Source: an archaeon
Lineage (GTDB): Archaea > Thermoproteota > Nitrososphaeria > Nitrososphaerales > CADDZS01
Direction of reading: 5' to 3'
DNA: 19,529 nucleotides
Assembly (NCBI GenBank): GCA_021792315.1
Contig: JAJYUX010000022.1
Coordinates: 1 to 19,529 of the forward strand
The position numbers were made by a program, and so were the translations under genes. Each line of letters begins with the position of its first letter. Within the stretch, counting starts at the first letter, position 1. Shown piece by piece: positions 8,477-14,978 of this stretch. Under the pieces are notes generated by a model that ran no database searches, was not told the DNA's origin, and saw only the letters and a list, made by a program, of their open reading frames with translations.

Positions 8477-9286
8477 ATGCCGCTTTCACGCTCAATCGAA
8501 ATCATTCCCATTATGTGCAAGAAAAGGTTCGAGTCATTCAACTTGGCATCGGCCATTCTAGAAGACTCTGAAAGAGCCACTGTTGGACTCAAGGATGGAG
8601 ATATCGTCGTTGTCTCGAGCAAATTCGCATCTGTCTCCGAAGGACGAATGGTTGAGCTGAGAAGAGTCAAAGCAGGCCCCATGGCACGAAGCATCGCTAA
8701 ATCTTACAAGATGAAGCCAGAACTCGCCGAGCTAGTGATGAACGAGTCTGATTCGATACTCGGTGGAATTAATGGTTTTCTCCTCACAATCAATGATGGG
8801 GTACTAGCCCCAAACTCCGGCTTGGATCTTAGTAACGCCCCAAAAGGGTGGGCAATTCTTTATCCGAAGAACAAAGAAGGAACCGCGAAAAAACTCCGTA
8901 ACAATCTTATTAGAATGAATGCAAGACGCGGAAGAAAAATAACTAGACTGGGTGTGATTCTCTCGGATAGTAGAGTTACGCCCACGCGGCTTGGAACTGT
9001 TGGTGTCGCTATTGCCACGGCCGGAATAAGACCGACGGTGGATATGCGGGGAAAGAAGGATCTTTTTGGTAACGAATTGAAAGTAACCTTGAAAGGGCTA
9101 GCTGATCAAATCGCATCAGCCGCGGAGATTTGCATGGGAGAAGCGAGCGAATCTATCCCGATAGTTCTCATCAGAGGAGTCTCACAAGCATTTGAAAAAC
9201 CAAGGACCAATTCAGAACGCGAAATGACAATTGCACCCGACAAGTGTCTGATCATTTCGGGACTAAGAAATGTCAGAAGAACCTAG
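8477..9286 (+). CDS. cofE: Coenzyme F420-0:L-glutamate ligase (CofE)
   Basis: CofE adds gamma-linked glutamate residues to F420-0 using GTP, the last step of coenzyme F420 synthesis. The protein matches the family along its length: IEIIPI near the N-terminus, LKDGDIVVVSSKF, a conserved Asn-Asp-Gly segment (NDGVLAPNSGLDLSN), a DSRVTPTRLGTVGVAI stretch in place of the usual D(S/T)xxxPxRxG motif, and a C-terminal GKKDLFGNEL/ADQIASAAE segment. ATG at 8477 gives 269 residues and puts IEII close to the N-terminus, as in other CofE proteins. An in-frame GTG at 8429 would add 16 residues without family support, but cannot be excluded. F420 in this organism would serve F420-dependent dehydrogenases or photolyase, none of which is in the window. 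The gene converges on a zinc-ribbon gene, with stops 1-2 bp apart. Confidence 0.9.
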   Translation: MPLSRSIEIIPIMCKKRFESFNLASAILEDSERATVGLKDGDIVVVSSKFASVSEGRMVELRRVKAGPMARSIAKSYKMKPELAELVMNESDSILGGINGFLLTINDGVLAPNSGLDLSNAPKGWAILYPKNKEGTAKKLRNNLIRMNARRGRKITRLGVILSDSRVTPTRLGTVGVAIATAGIRPTVDMRGKKDLFGNELKVTLKGLADQIASAAEICMGEASESIPIVLIRGVSQAFEKPRTNSEREMTIAPDKCLIISGLRNVRRT

Positions 9287-9287
9287 A

Positions 9288-9449
9288 TCAAGTTCTAGAG
9301 ACATCGATTCCGAAATCGGATGTCGTCAGCGTTTTGCCGCACGCTCTACACTTGTTTCCCGTTATCCGAATCACATCCTTCGGAGTCTTGAGATCGAATC
9401 CAGAATAGAGAACAGTTCCGCACGATATGCAGGTTATCTCGAGGGGCAA
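9288..9449 (-). CDS. Small zinc-ribbon protein (53 aa)
   Basis: A 53-codon frame from TTG at 9449 to TGA at 9288 encodes a zinc ribbon with two Cys pairs: CISC at residues 7-10 and CRAC at 34-37. Between them lies the strand-rich LYSGFDLKTPKDV. To my recollection small proteins of this pattern, beginning M-x-L-E-I-x-C and containing LYSGFDLK, are conserved in Thaumarchaeota, but I cannot check this here. An in-frame stop lies 13 codons upstream and there is no ATG, so TTG is the only good start. A TATA-like box about 32 nt upstream supports a leaderless TTG start. The longer plus-strand frame over the same bases (9270-9461) has no family features and is taken as a shadow. Its molecular role is unknown; zinc ribbons of this size often bind nucleic acid or proteins of the transcription and translation machinery. 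Confidence 0.72.
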   Translation of the reverse strand: MPLEITCISCGTVLYSGFDLKTPKDVIRITGNKCRACGKTLTTSDFGIDVSRT

Positions 9450-9475
9450 ACTCTCAAATGAGATTAGGAACTATT

Positions 9476-9486
9476 CATAATTAAAG
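9476..9486. promoter_or_regulatory. AT-rich TATA-like element between topA and the zinc-ribbon gene
   Basis: CATAATTAAAG lies in the 36-bp divergent gap. Read on the minus strand (CTTTAATTATG) it is about 32 nt before the TTG of the zinc-ribbon gene, the right spacing for a leaderless start. On the plus strand it touches the GTG assigned to topA, so if it also drives topA, the true topA start would lie further downstream. Confidence 0.35.
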
Positions 9487-11663
9487 TGCGCGAATATGAA
9501 AGAACTTGGCGCATATTCGAATCTTACACAGAAAATCACAATAGTGCATTCAATTTGGATGAAGAATACACACTTGTCATAGCGGAAAAGACTGATGCTG
9601 CAAGAAAGATTGCCGGCGCTCTTGGAGGATCCATCAGAAGAACACGCCACTCTGAAATGATTCAAGTCAGCAACGGATTCGACGGGAAGAATTACGTAAT
9701 TTGCTCTGCGGTTGGACATCTATATGAGGTTGGCGATCCAGATCCTAATCGCTCTATTTTTCCGGTCTTCGACATAGACTGGTTCGAAAAAGGAGATGCG
9801 CCCTCTAGATCGAGGCGGAACACGAACGCTCGCTTTCATAGTCTAATCCAACACAAAGTGCGGAGCTTTAGAAAGGCAGCAGCGAGGGCAAGCGGTTTCA
9901 TTAATGCGTGTGATTATGATATTGAGGGGGAGACTATCGGCTCAAACATACTTCAGTTTGCCTGCGGCAATCCAAAAATTTCACAAAGGGCAGTCTTCTC
10001 GACACTAACTTCGGAAGATCTGAGGCATGCCTTCTCTTCGCTTGAACCTACAATGTCTCAATTAGCACGGGCAGGAAGATTACGACATCAACTTGACTTT
10101 CTTTGGGGAGTGAACCTCTCAAGAGTGCTGACTCAGTCAGCGCATAGTTCGACTTCTGAATTTGCAAATGTCACGATCGGAAGAGTCCAGGGTCCCACTC
10201 TGGCGTTCATAGTAGATCGGGAGATAACAAGATTAACACACGTGCCACTACCTTCATGGGCGCTTCGCTGCGAACTTGCAAGAGATGATGCTGTTTTCGA
10301 TGCGACATACAAGAATTCTCCCCTGGCAGAGAAGTCAACGGCACAGACCATTTTTGATGCTGTTTCGGAATCCGTCTCGGCGATAGTCTCAGATAAGAAA
10401 TTGTCGCGTGACAACGTGCATCCAAGATTCCCGTTTAACATCGGTGACTTGCAAAGGGAAGCTTTCTACTTGCATGGGATGTCCTCCAGCTTCACATTGG
10501 CTGTTGCTGAGAAGCTCTATCTGAAGGGACTAATTTCATATCCGAGAACGGAGAGTCAGAAACTTCCTCTTTCTATACATCCTGAACAAATTCTGAACAG
10601 AATTGCATCTTGGAATGACTACTCTGCTATGGGGGAAATGATTCTAAATAACCCTGTTAGACGAAAATATCCCTTTCAGGGTACAAAGGTTGACCCCGCT
10701 CATCCAGCAATTCATCCTACTGGCGAGATTCCAAAGCAGGTCCTTTCTAGAGATGAGAAGAAGTTGCTCGATATGATTGTTCGAAGGTTCTTGGCGGCTT
10801 TCGCCCCAGACGCAGTAGTTGAGAAGTCGAGCATTACTTTCGACATAAGATCTCACGAATTCGTTACGGATTGGGAGAAGGTCGTCGAAGAGGGCTGGAT
10901 GAGGCTCACAGCTCCAGTAAAGAAAGTATCACCAGCAGAGAATTTGACTTTCGAAATTGGTGAGGGCGTTGCAATCAATCAAGCCCTGATGAGTGAGAGA
11001 TTCTCACAAGCTCCGCCAAGATACAATGACGCTTCCCTTCTAGCGAAGATGGAGTCGAAAGGTATAGGAACAAAGGCTACAAGAGCTGACACTATCTCGA
11101 CCTTGCTCAAGAGGAACTATGTGCGGCGCTCGAGATACATCATTCCACAAGAAAACGCTTTGACTTTGGTTCAAGAACTGAGAAGACATTGTCCTGAAAT
11201 TCTATCGCCGGAAATGACAAGAACCCTCGAAATGAAACTGCAATCACTGCAAGCTGGCAACGATGATGTAGCGCAGATAATCGCTGATGAACTCGTCAAC
11301 ATAAGATTGAGTCTTAGAAAGTTGTCAATGTCGGGTGGCATGGTTTGGAACTCTCTGATACCTCGGGAAAAACACAAGAATCTAAGTCTGGGTCATTGCC
11401 CAAATTGCAAAGATGGCTCGCTCGAAGCTATCAGATCTTCTAGAACAAAGAAGAGGTTCATTCGGTGTACAAACTACGCGAAGGGTTGCAAGAGTTCTTC
11501 ACCGCTTCCTACGCGCGGTAGAATAACTCCGACCGTGAACATCTGCAAAATATGCGGATGGCCGAAGATAGCTTATTTGCGTCGTGGTTTCGCTACAAAG
11601 ATCGAAGAATGCTCGAATTTCAGTTGCGAAGCCAATCGACGATTGGCGAAACGTGAAAGGTGA
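9486..11663 (+). CDS. topA: DNA topoisomerase I (type IA)
   Basis: A 725-residue type IA topoisomerase, which relaxes negatively supercoiled DNA by transient single-strand breakage with a 5'-phosphotyrosine link. The N-terminal Toprim domain begins with LVIAEKTDAARKI and contains the acidic metal-binding set DYDIEGE (Asp143, Asp145, Glu149). The catalytic tyrosine is Tyr352 in LISYPRTES. The later GIGTKATRADTI segment matches the family. The C-terminus, from about 635, holds Cys pairs CPNC and CKIC with further Cys after each, two zinc-ribbon-like DNA-binding modules. No helicase domain is attached, so this is not reverse gyrase. The start is GTG at 9486; an in-frame TTG at 9555 lies closer to the first Toprim strand and is a plausible alternative. 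The next gene overlaps its last codons, suggesting translational coupling. Confidence 0.93.
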   Translation: MREYERTWRIFESYTENHNSAFNLDEEYTLVIAEKTDAARKIAGALGGSIRRTRHSEMIQVSNGFDGKNYVICSAVGHLYEVGDPDPNRSIFPVFDIDWFEKGDAPSRSRRNTNARFHSLIQHKVRSFRKAAARASGFINACDYDIEGETIGSNILQFACGNPKISQRAVFSTLTSEDLRHAFSSLEPTMSQLARAGRLRHQLDFLWGVNLSRVLTQSAHSSTSEFANVTIGRVQGPTLAFIVDREITRLTHVPLPSWALRCELARDDAVFDATYKNSPLAEKSTAQTIFDAVSESVSAIVSDKKLSRDNVHPRFPFNIGDLQREAFYLHGMSSSFTLAVAEKLYLKGLISYPRTESQKLPLSIHPEQILNRIASWNDYSAMGEMILNNPVRRKYPFQGTKVDPAHPAIHPTGEIPKQVLSRDEKKLLDMIVRRFLAAFAPDAVVEKSSITFDIRSHEFVTDWEKVVEEGWMRLTAPVKKVSPAENLTFEIGEGVAINQALMSERFSQAPPRYNDASLLAKMESKGIGTKATRADTISTLLKRNYVRRSRYIIPQENALTLVQELRRHCPEILSPEMTRTLEMKLQSLQAGNDDVAQIIADELVNIRLSLRKLSMSGGMVWNSLIPREKHKNLSLGHCPNCKDGSLEAIRSSRTKKRFIRCTNYAKGCKSSSPLPTRGRITPTVNICKICGWPKIAYLRRGFATKIEECSNFSCEANRRLAKRER

Positions 11664-11925
11664 ACTTGATCAATTGGAATTGCAGAAATGTGCACTTTGC
11701 GATAGATTGAGTGACAAGAATGGAGTTTACTGTTTCCTACATGGCGAATCTCTCTCACAGATTCGAGAGAAGTTCATGAGATGGCAAGAAGCATTCGGAG
11801 AAATGAGCTGGGAAAGGTATTTAGAGAGAATAATCGAACTCAAGGAGACTGGAGATCAAGCAAAAGAAGTCGCTCGCCACTTACTCAATCAAGAATTGGG
11901 TCGCGATTTCGTTGGAAGTAGATAA
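11653..11925 (+). CDS. Small Cys-rich conserved protein, putative zinc-binding (90 aa)
   Basis: I do not know a named family for this protein. It begins with a short acidic stretch, then CALC at residues 13-16 and CFLH at 27-30. This C-x2-C-x10-C-x2-H pattern should bind one zinc ion. The remaining 60 residues look helical and charged (IREKFMRWQEAF, SWERYLERIIEL, AKEVARHLL). GTG at 11653 overlaps the topA stop by 11 bp; TTG at 11674, with GGTGA about 10 nt upstream, is another possible start. The frame stays open further into topA (to 11584), but that part only shadows the topA zinc domain. Overlap with topA and a 2-bp gap to the next gene suggest a three-gene transcript. A link to DNA topology or chromatin is an inference from position only. 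Confidence 0.7.
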   Translation: MKGELDQLELQKCALCDRLSDKNGVYCFLHGESLSQIREKFMRWQEAFGEMSWERYLERIIELKETGDQAKEVARHLLNQELGRDFVGSR

Positions 11926-11927
11926 CT

Positions 11928-12347
11928 TTGGGTGTAAAAAAGACAATTCGAGCCGCAACTGCAAGGGTTACCACGCGCGTCAGAAGGACTGGAATTTTTG
12001 GCGAATTGGGTCGAGGATCAGCAACCGCACTGAAGACGAGAGGAATAGAACTGATCTACTTTCTTGCTATATTCTTGCTTATGGCTGGCGTGATAAATGC
12101 TATTGGAAATGCTAGTCAAGCAGGAATCAATCTAGAAACTATCGTACCAAATACTAGTGTTCAGAACACAACTGAGACTTTCATTATGTTATTCGGATAT
12201 ATCGCAGGTTCGCTTGGGGCTTACTCACTGTATCTGAGCGGAAGACAGACCATTAGGGCACGTTCCGCCGAAATGTTCTTTGTGGGAGGGATTGCCTTTG
12301 TAGCAGTGGCGATGTGGCTGGGTTATTACGTGCTTCATCTGAAATAG
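11928..12347 (+). CDS. Three-helix membrane protein of unknown function
   Basis: A 139-residue protein, not recognised as a member of a named family. The first 30 residues are strongly basic (many Arg, Lys and Thr), followed by three hydrophobic segments at about 40-60, 84-104 and 115-137. The basic N-terminus should stay in the cytoplasm by the positive-inside rule. The loop between helices one and two is polar, with N-x-S/T sequons (NTSV, NTTE), so it may be outside the cell and glycosylated by the AglB encoded in this window. The start is TTG at 11928, two bases after the previous stop, so it is probably translated with the topA group. It converges on the RecA-like gene with an 8-bp gap. 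Confidence 0.75.
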   Translation: MGVKKTIRAATARVTTRVRRTGIFGELGRGSATALKTRGIELIYFLAIFLLMAGVINAIGNASQAGINLETIVPNTSVQNTTETFIMLFGYIAGSLGAYSLYLSGRQTIRARSAEMFFVGGIAFVAVAMWLGYYVLHLK

Positions 12348-12355
12348 CGCAAAAC

Positions 12356-13030
12356 TCAATGCTCGAATTGTAATTCATATTCATCTGACTCGTAGCCTCC
12401 AAATGCTTCCGAAACAATGGAGCCAACCTTTACTTCAATTCGTATCGATTCACTGTGTAGGATTGATTGACTTACAAAGAGAATCACGTCACTCTTGAAC
12501 CTTGTCATACGTCCGCCGACGATCTCTTTCTCCCACAAGATTTCTGAGTTCTTTCCTCTTTTCGGGCGCAATTTCGTAAGATTGAGGAGCAATATTGTTT
12601 GAGAATTTGCTCTAGCAAATTGTTGGAGAGCTGATATGAAAATGGCAGCTCTGTGATTTGCAAGCTTCAGATCGGCCGCTGTTGGCTCTTGGGATAATAG
12701 ATTTTGAGCTGTGTTCAAAGAGTCAATTACGATGAGTCCTCCTTTCCGACCAGAGTTGAAAAGGGGAGCCACAAAATCTATCACGTTTGGACCTGGTTGA
12801 AACACTCGTAGCAATTCATCAGAGATTTCATTGTACTGATCATCGGAGAGACTTTGAAGCAATGAGGAGAACTGGAGATCAAAATCTATGTACTCGACTG
12901 GATGTCCCGAGCCCAGCGATTCTTTTACTAATGCTAACATCATTTTCGGCTTGATCCGCGGATCACTGTAAGCGAGCGACACCACCTCGCAATCGGAAAA
13001 GTCGTTCAATAAATCGCGTAGAGTTTTCAA
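12356..13030 (-). CDS. RecA/RadB-fold protein lacking a Walker A motif
   Basis: A 224-residue protein that reads like the ATPase core of the RecA/RadB/KaiC superfamily. Its first strand, EVVSLAYSD at 15-23, sits where a P-loop should follow, but no GxxxxGK(S/T) is present. A Walker B-like strand GGLIVIDSLN (Asp103) is followed by the usual helix, then the QTILLLNLTK strand at 144-153. Next comes GGRMTRFKSDVILFV, matching the segment after the RecA core sensor strand. Only the nucleotide-binding loop is degraded, so it may be an inactive Rad51/RadB paralogue acting as a scaffold. TTG at 13030 is the start, with a TATA-like box about 32 nt upstream. It is divergent from an RNase H-fold gene and near nfo and pcna, which fits a role in DNA repair, but that is inference. 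Confidence 0.65.
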   Translation of the reverse strand: MKTLRDLLNDFSDCEVVSLAYSDPRIKPKMMLALVKESLGSGHPVEYIDFDLQFSSLLQSLSDDQYNEISDELLRVFQPGPNVIDFVAPLFNSGRKGGLIVIDSLNTAQNLLSQEPTAADLKLANHRAAIFISALQQFARANSQTILLLNLTKLRPKRGKNSEILWEKEIVGGRMTRFKSDVILFVSQSILHSESIRIEVKVGSIVSEAFGGYESDEYELQFEH

Positions 13031-13057
13031 TAAATTTCACTCGAGTGCAATTGGTGT

Positions 13058-13066
13058 CATAAAATA
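13058..13066 (-). promoter_or_regulatory. TATA-like box for the RecA-fold gene
   Basis: On the minus strand this reads TATTTTATG and is centred about 32 nt before the TTG start at 13030. The spacing fits a leaderless archaeal transcript and supports the chosen TTG. Confidence 0.4.
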
Positions 13067-13086
13067 CAGATCCTGTCACATGAATG

Positions 13087-13094
13087 TTTAAAAG
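13087..13094 (+). promoter_or_regulatory. TATA-like box for the RuvC-like gene
   Basis: TTTAAAAG lies in the divergent gap on the plus strand, which would place transcription start near 13115-13120. The leader would be about 13 nt to the GTG at 13130 or about 34 nt to the ATG at 13151, so it does not settle the start. Confidence 0.35.
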
Positions 13095-13150
13095 TTTGAA
13101 CTCAGTCTCTCGACATTGAGAGTTCCTAGGTGGGAAGCTTAGTAGGACTG

Positions 13151-13822
13151 ATGAATCCAAACATCGAGATCGGCGTAGCCACCTCGAGCGGTAAGGCGTA
13201 CTACCAAATTTCCACTCTTCTGAAACTAAACGGTCTATCATATGCTGACATCATGATCGCATCCGACTCCAATGCAAAAAATGAAACCCTACTTTTCACA
13301 TCGCCAGAGAACTGCGAGTACAAGTTAATTATTACGACACGCAAAGAAAGGTCACGATTTCCGGGAACGAATGTTGTTTGTCTGGAGGATCTGGGCAATG
13401 ATGTGGGAATTGCTAAAGAGAGACTGTTCTCTGTAATGTACCACCCTGGACCAGAAGATTGGTTTATCATTGGAATTGATCCCGGAGAGAGAACAGGAGT
13501 CGCTGCTTTTCTCAATCATAGGGAAATCGAGAGTTCGGTCTTTGCTACGCCGCAGGAGGCAATGGCAAGAGTGGTAGTCTTGATTGACAATGCGCCAAGA
13601 ATAAGAAAGATAGTCAAGATCGGGAGTGGAAACATGAAGTTGGCGCGATCCATTGCGAAAACACTCGAATCGGAGTATAGGGGAAGGATTAAGATTTCTC
13701 TCGTTAACGAAAGTGGTACATCGGTTCTAAGGAGAAGGAACGACTCTTTGAGGGGAACAAGGGATCAGCGCGCCGCCAAATTGATCGCCTTCCGCGAAGG
13801 ACAAGACCATCGACGACTCTGA
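13151..13822 (+). CDS. RNase H-fold (RuvC/YqgF-like) protein of unknown function
   Basis: Residues of this 223-residue protein from about 104 on look like a RuvC/YqgF-type RNase H fold. A first strand FIIGIDPGERTGVA carries Asp110 in the IDPGxxTG motif typical of RuvC-like nucleases. A middle strand, IRKIVKIGSGNM, is followed by KISLVNESG (Glu187). A C-terminal helix RGTRDQRAAKLIAF carries Asp205, where RuvC-like enzymes keep their last acidic residue. The N-terminal 100 residues are a separate domain with alternating strands and helices that I cannot name. ATG at 13151 was chosen; GTG at 13130 would add seven residues. It is divergent from the RecA-fold gene and converges on nfo with one base between the stops. 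A nuclease or Holliday-junction role is plausible but unproven, since the middle catalytic acid is not obvious. Confidence 0.7.
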   Translation: MNPNIEIGVATSSGKAYYQISTLLKLNGLSYADIMIASDSNAKNETLLFTSPENCEYKLIITTRKERSRFPGTNVVCLEDLGNDVGIAKERLFSVMYHPGPEDWFIIGIDPGERTGVAAFLNHREIESSVFATPQEAMARVVVLIDNAPRIRKIVKIGSGNMKLARSIAKTLESEYRGRIKISLVNESGTSVLRRRNDSLRGTRDQRAAKLIAFREGQDHRRL

Positions 13823-13823
13823 G

Positions 13824-14702
13824 CTAAGTCTTGATCAACTTCTTCACTGTTTCAATATCGCGTTTATCGTCACCATCTTCGTCCATCGGTGTCTCAAGCA
13901 CGAAGGGCAAATGACTCAGCTCCTTTAGATTTAGAATCGCGGACATCCCCTCGACTCCTATATTGCCTTCTCCAATATGTTCGTGACGATCAAGCGAATC
14001 TCCAATTCCTCCTTTGGAGTCATTGAGATGAATCAGATGCAAGTTCTCAAGTCCGACATTTGTTTCAAGCTCTGCTACTGTTTCTTGCACGGCTTCTATT
14101 GTGCGCATATCATAATTTGCTGCGAACGCATGACAGGTATCAAAACAGACGCCGACTCTGCGCCGGTCATGAATCGCATCGAGAACCTTTCTTATGAGAG
14201 GAAATTCTGAACCCACGCTGTTTTTGACCCCTGCTGAATTCTCTAGCAACATTCGAACTTGAGACATGGGCGAGTCACGGATTGCTTCATTGCAAGCTCC
14301 TATGATTCTCTTTTGACCTGCTTCTATTGAAGTGCCCAGGTGGCTTCCAAAATGAAGAACTAGAAATCTCACCCCTAGGCTGTCGCACCTGTCTATTTCT
14401 CGCTTCAGTACGTCAACTGATTTCCGATAGAAACTCTCTTCAGGAGACGAGAGATTTGGCAGATACGGCATGTGAGCAAAAACTTGAAAGTTGTTTTGCT
14501 TAACTTTGGATTTGAAGAAATCGACCTCAATTGGTTTCAATTTTGAGGCTTTCCACTGTCTTGGACTGCACGTGAAAATCTGGAATGCCCCAACACAGCC
14601 AGCTTCTATAGCTCTTTCTACAGAGAGATCTAGTTTTCCTGATATCGAAACATGAATCCCTACTGCGCGATCTCTGATATTGCCCAAGGTTTCTTTCATC
14701 AT
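13824..14702 (-). CDS. nfo: Endonuclease IV (AP endonuclease)
   Basis: A 292-residue endonuclease IV, which cuts DNA 5' to abasic sites and removes 3'-blocking groups in base-excision repair. It has the family's TIM-barrel pattern, and all nine trinuclear zinc ligands appear to be in place: His77, His117, Glu154, Asp188, His191, His225, Asp238, His240 and Glu270. Their spacing matches E. coli Nfo, shifted by 8-9 residues. Signature stretches are GVCFDTCHAFAA at 184-195 and HLNDSKGGIGDSLDRHEHIG from 225. The start is ambiguous between two adjacent ATGs (14702 and 14699). A GGTGA lies one base before the first and four before the second, so the second may be used. It lies next to the initiator tRNA and pcna; PCNA is a known stimulator of repair nucleases. 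Confidence 0.96.
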   Translation of the reverse strand: MMKETLGNIRDRAVGIHVSISGKLDLSVERAIEAGCVGAFQIFTCSPRQWKASKLKPIEVDFFKSKVKQNNFQVFAHMPYLPNLSSPEESFYRKSVDVLKREIDRCDSLGVRFLVLHFGSHLGTSIEAGQKRIIGACNEAIRDSPMSQVRMLLENSAGVKNSVGSEFPLIRKVLDAIHDRRRVGVCFDTCHAFAANYDMRTIEAVQETVAELETNVGLENLHLIHLNDSKGGIGDSLDRHEHIGEGNIGVEGMSAILNLKELSHLPFVLETPMDEDGDDKRDIETVKKLIKT

Positions 14703-14765
14703 TTCACCAGAATTGAATAGACGAAATCAATTTTCTGTCCGTGATCTTTTTTGCGCGGAGTCAAG

Positions 14766-14775
14766 CTTTAATAAG
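14766..14775 (+). promoter_or_regulatory. TATA-like box upstream of the initiator tRNA
   Basis: CTTTAATAAG lies 30-39 bases before the first tRNA nucleotide, the usual place for an archaeal TATA box driving a tRNA with a short leader. It sits in the otherwise gene-free stretch between nfo and the tRNA. Confidence 0.4.
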
Positions 14776-14804
14776 TATCAGAGGAAAAGTGAACTAAACA
14801 AGCT

Positions 14805-14950
14805 AGCGGGGTGGGGAAGCCAGGTTATCCCGGCGGGCTCATAATGTGACCTGTCTCTTATGTATGGGAAGTTGCCATGAGATACCCGCAGAGCGGTGGT
14901 TCAAAATTATCGCAGAATCGACTGCGAGAATGACACTCCACCCCCCGCTA
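14805..14950 (+). tRNA. Initiator tRNA-Met (CAT) with two introns
   Basis: The exons 14805-14843, 14884-14905 and 14937-14950 join into a 75-nt tRNA. The acceptor stem AGCGGGG pairs fully with CCCCGCT, with discriminator A. The D stem is GGGA/TCCC, the anticodon stem GCGGG/CCCGC, the loop CTCATAA and the T stem GGTGG/CCACC, with T loop TTCAAAT. The A1-U72 pair and the three G-C pairs in the lower anticodon stem mark it as the initiator rather than the elongator tRNA. CCA is not encoded. Intron 1 (14844-14883, 40 nt) is at the canonical 37/38 site. CTCA pairs with TGAG at 14878-14881, flanked by bulges TAA and ATA. Intron 2 (14906-14936, 31 nt) is in the T loop at 59/60. TTCA pairs with TGAC in three of four positions, flanked by bulges AAA and ACT, and a TCGCAG/CTGCGA hairpin forms inside the intron. 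Both cuts fall after the second bulge base, as archaeal splicing endonuclease requires. Confidence 0.9.
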
Positions 14951-14978
14951 CTCGTTGACCCTTGAGTTCTCTGGCGTT

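Noticed and set aside
9270..9461. Plus-strand 63-codon frame after cofE
   Set aside because: It has no recognisable motif and lies over a minus-strand zinc-ribbon gene whose Cys pairs and promoter spacing are convincing.
13107..13122. CTCTC/GAGAG inverted repeat upstream of the RuvC-like gene
   Set aside because: Only five base pairs with a 6-nt loop, no T-run after it and no second copy; likely chance.
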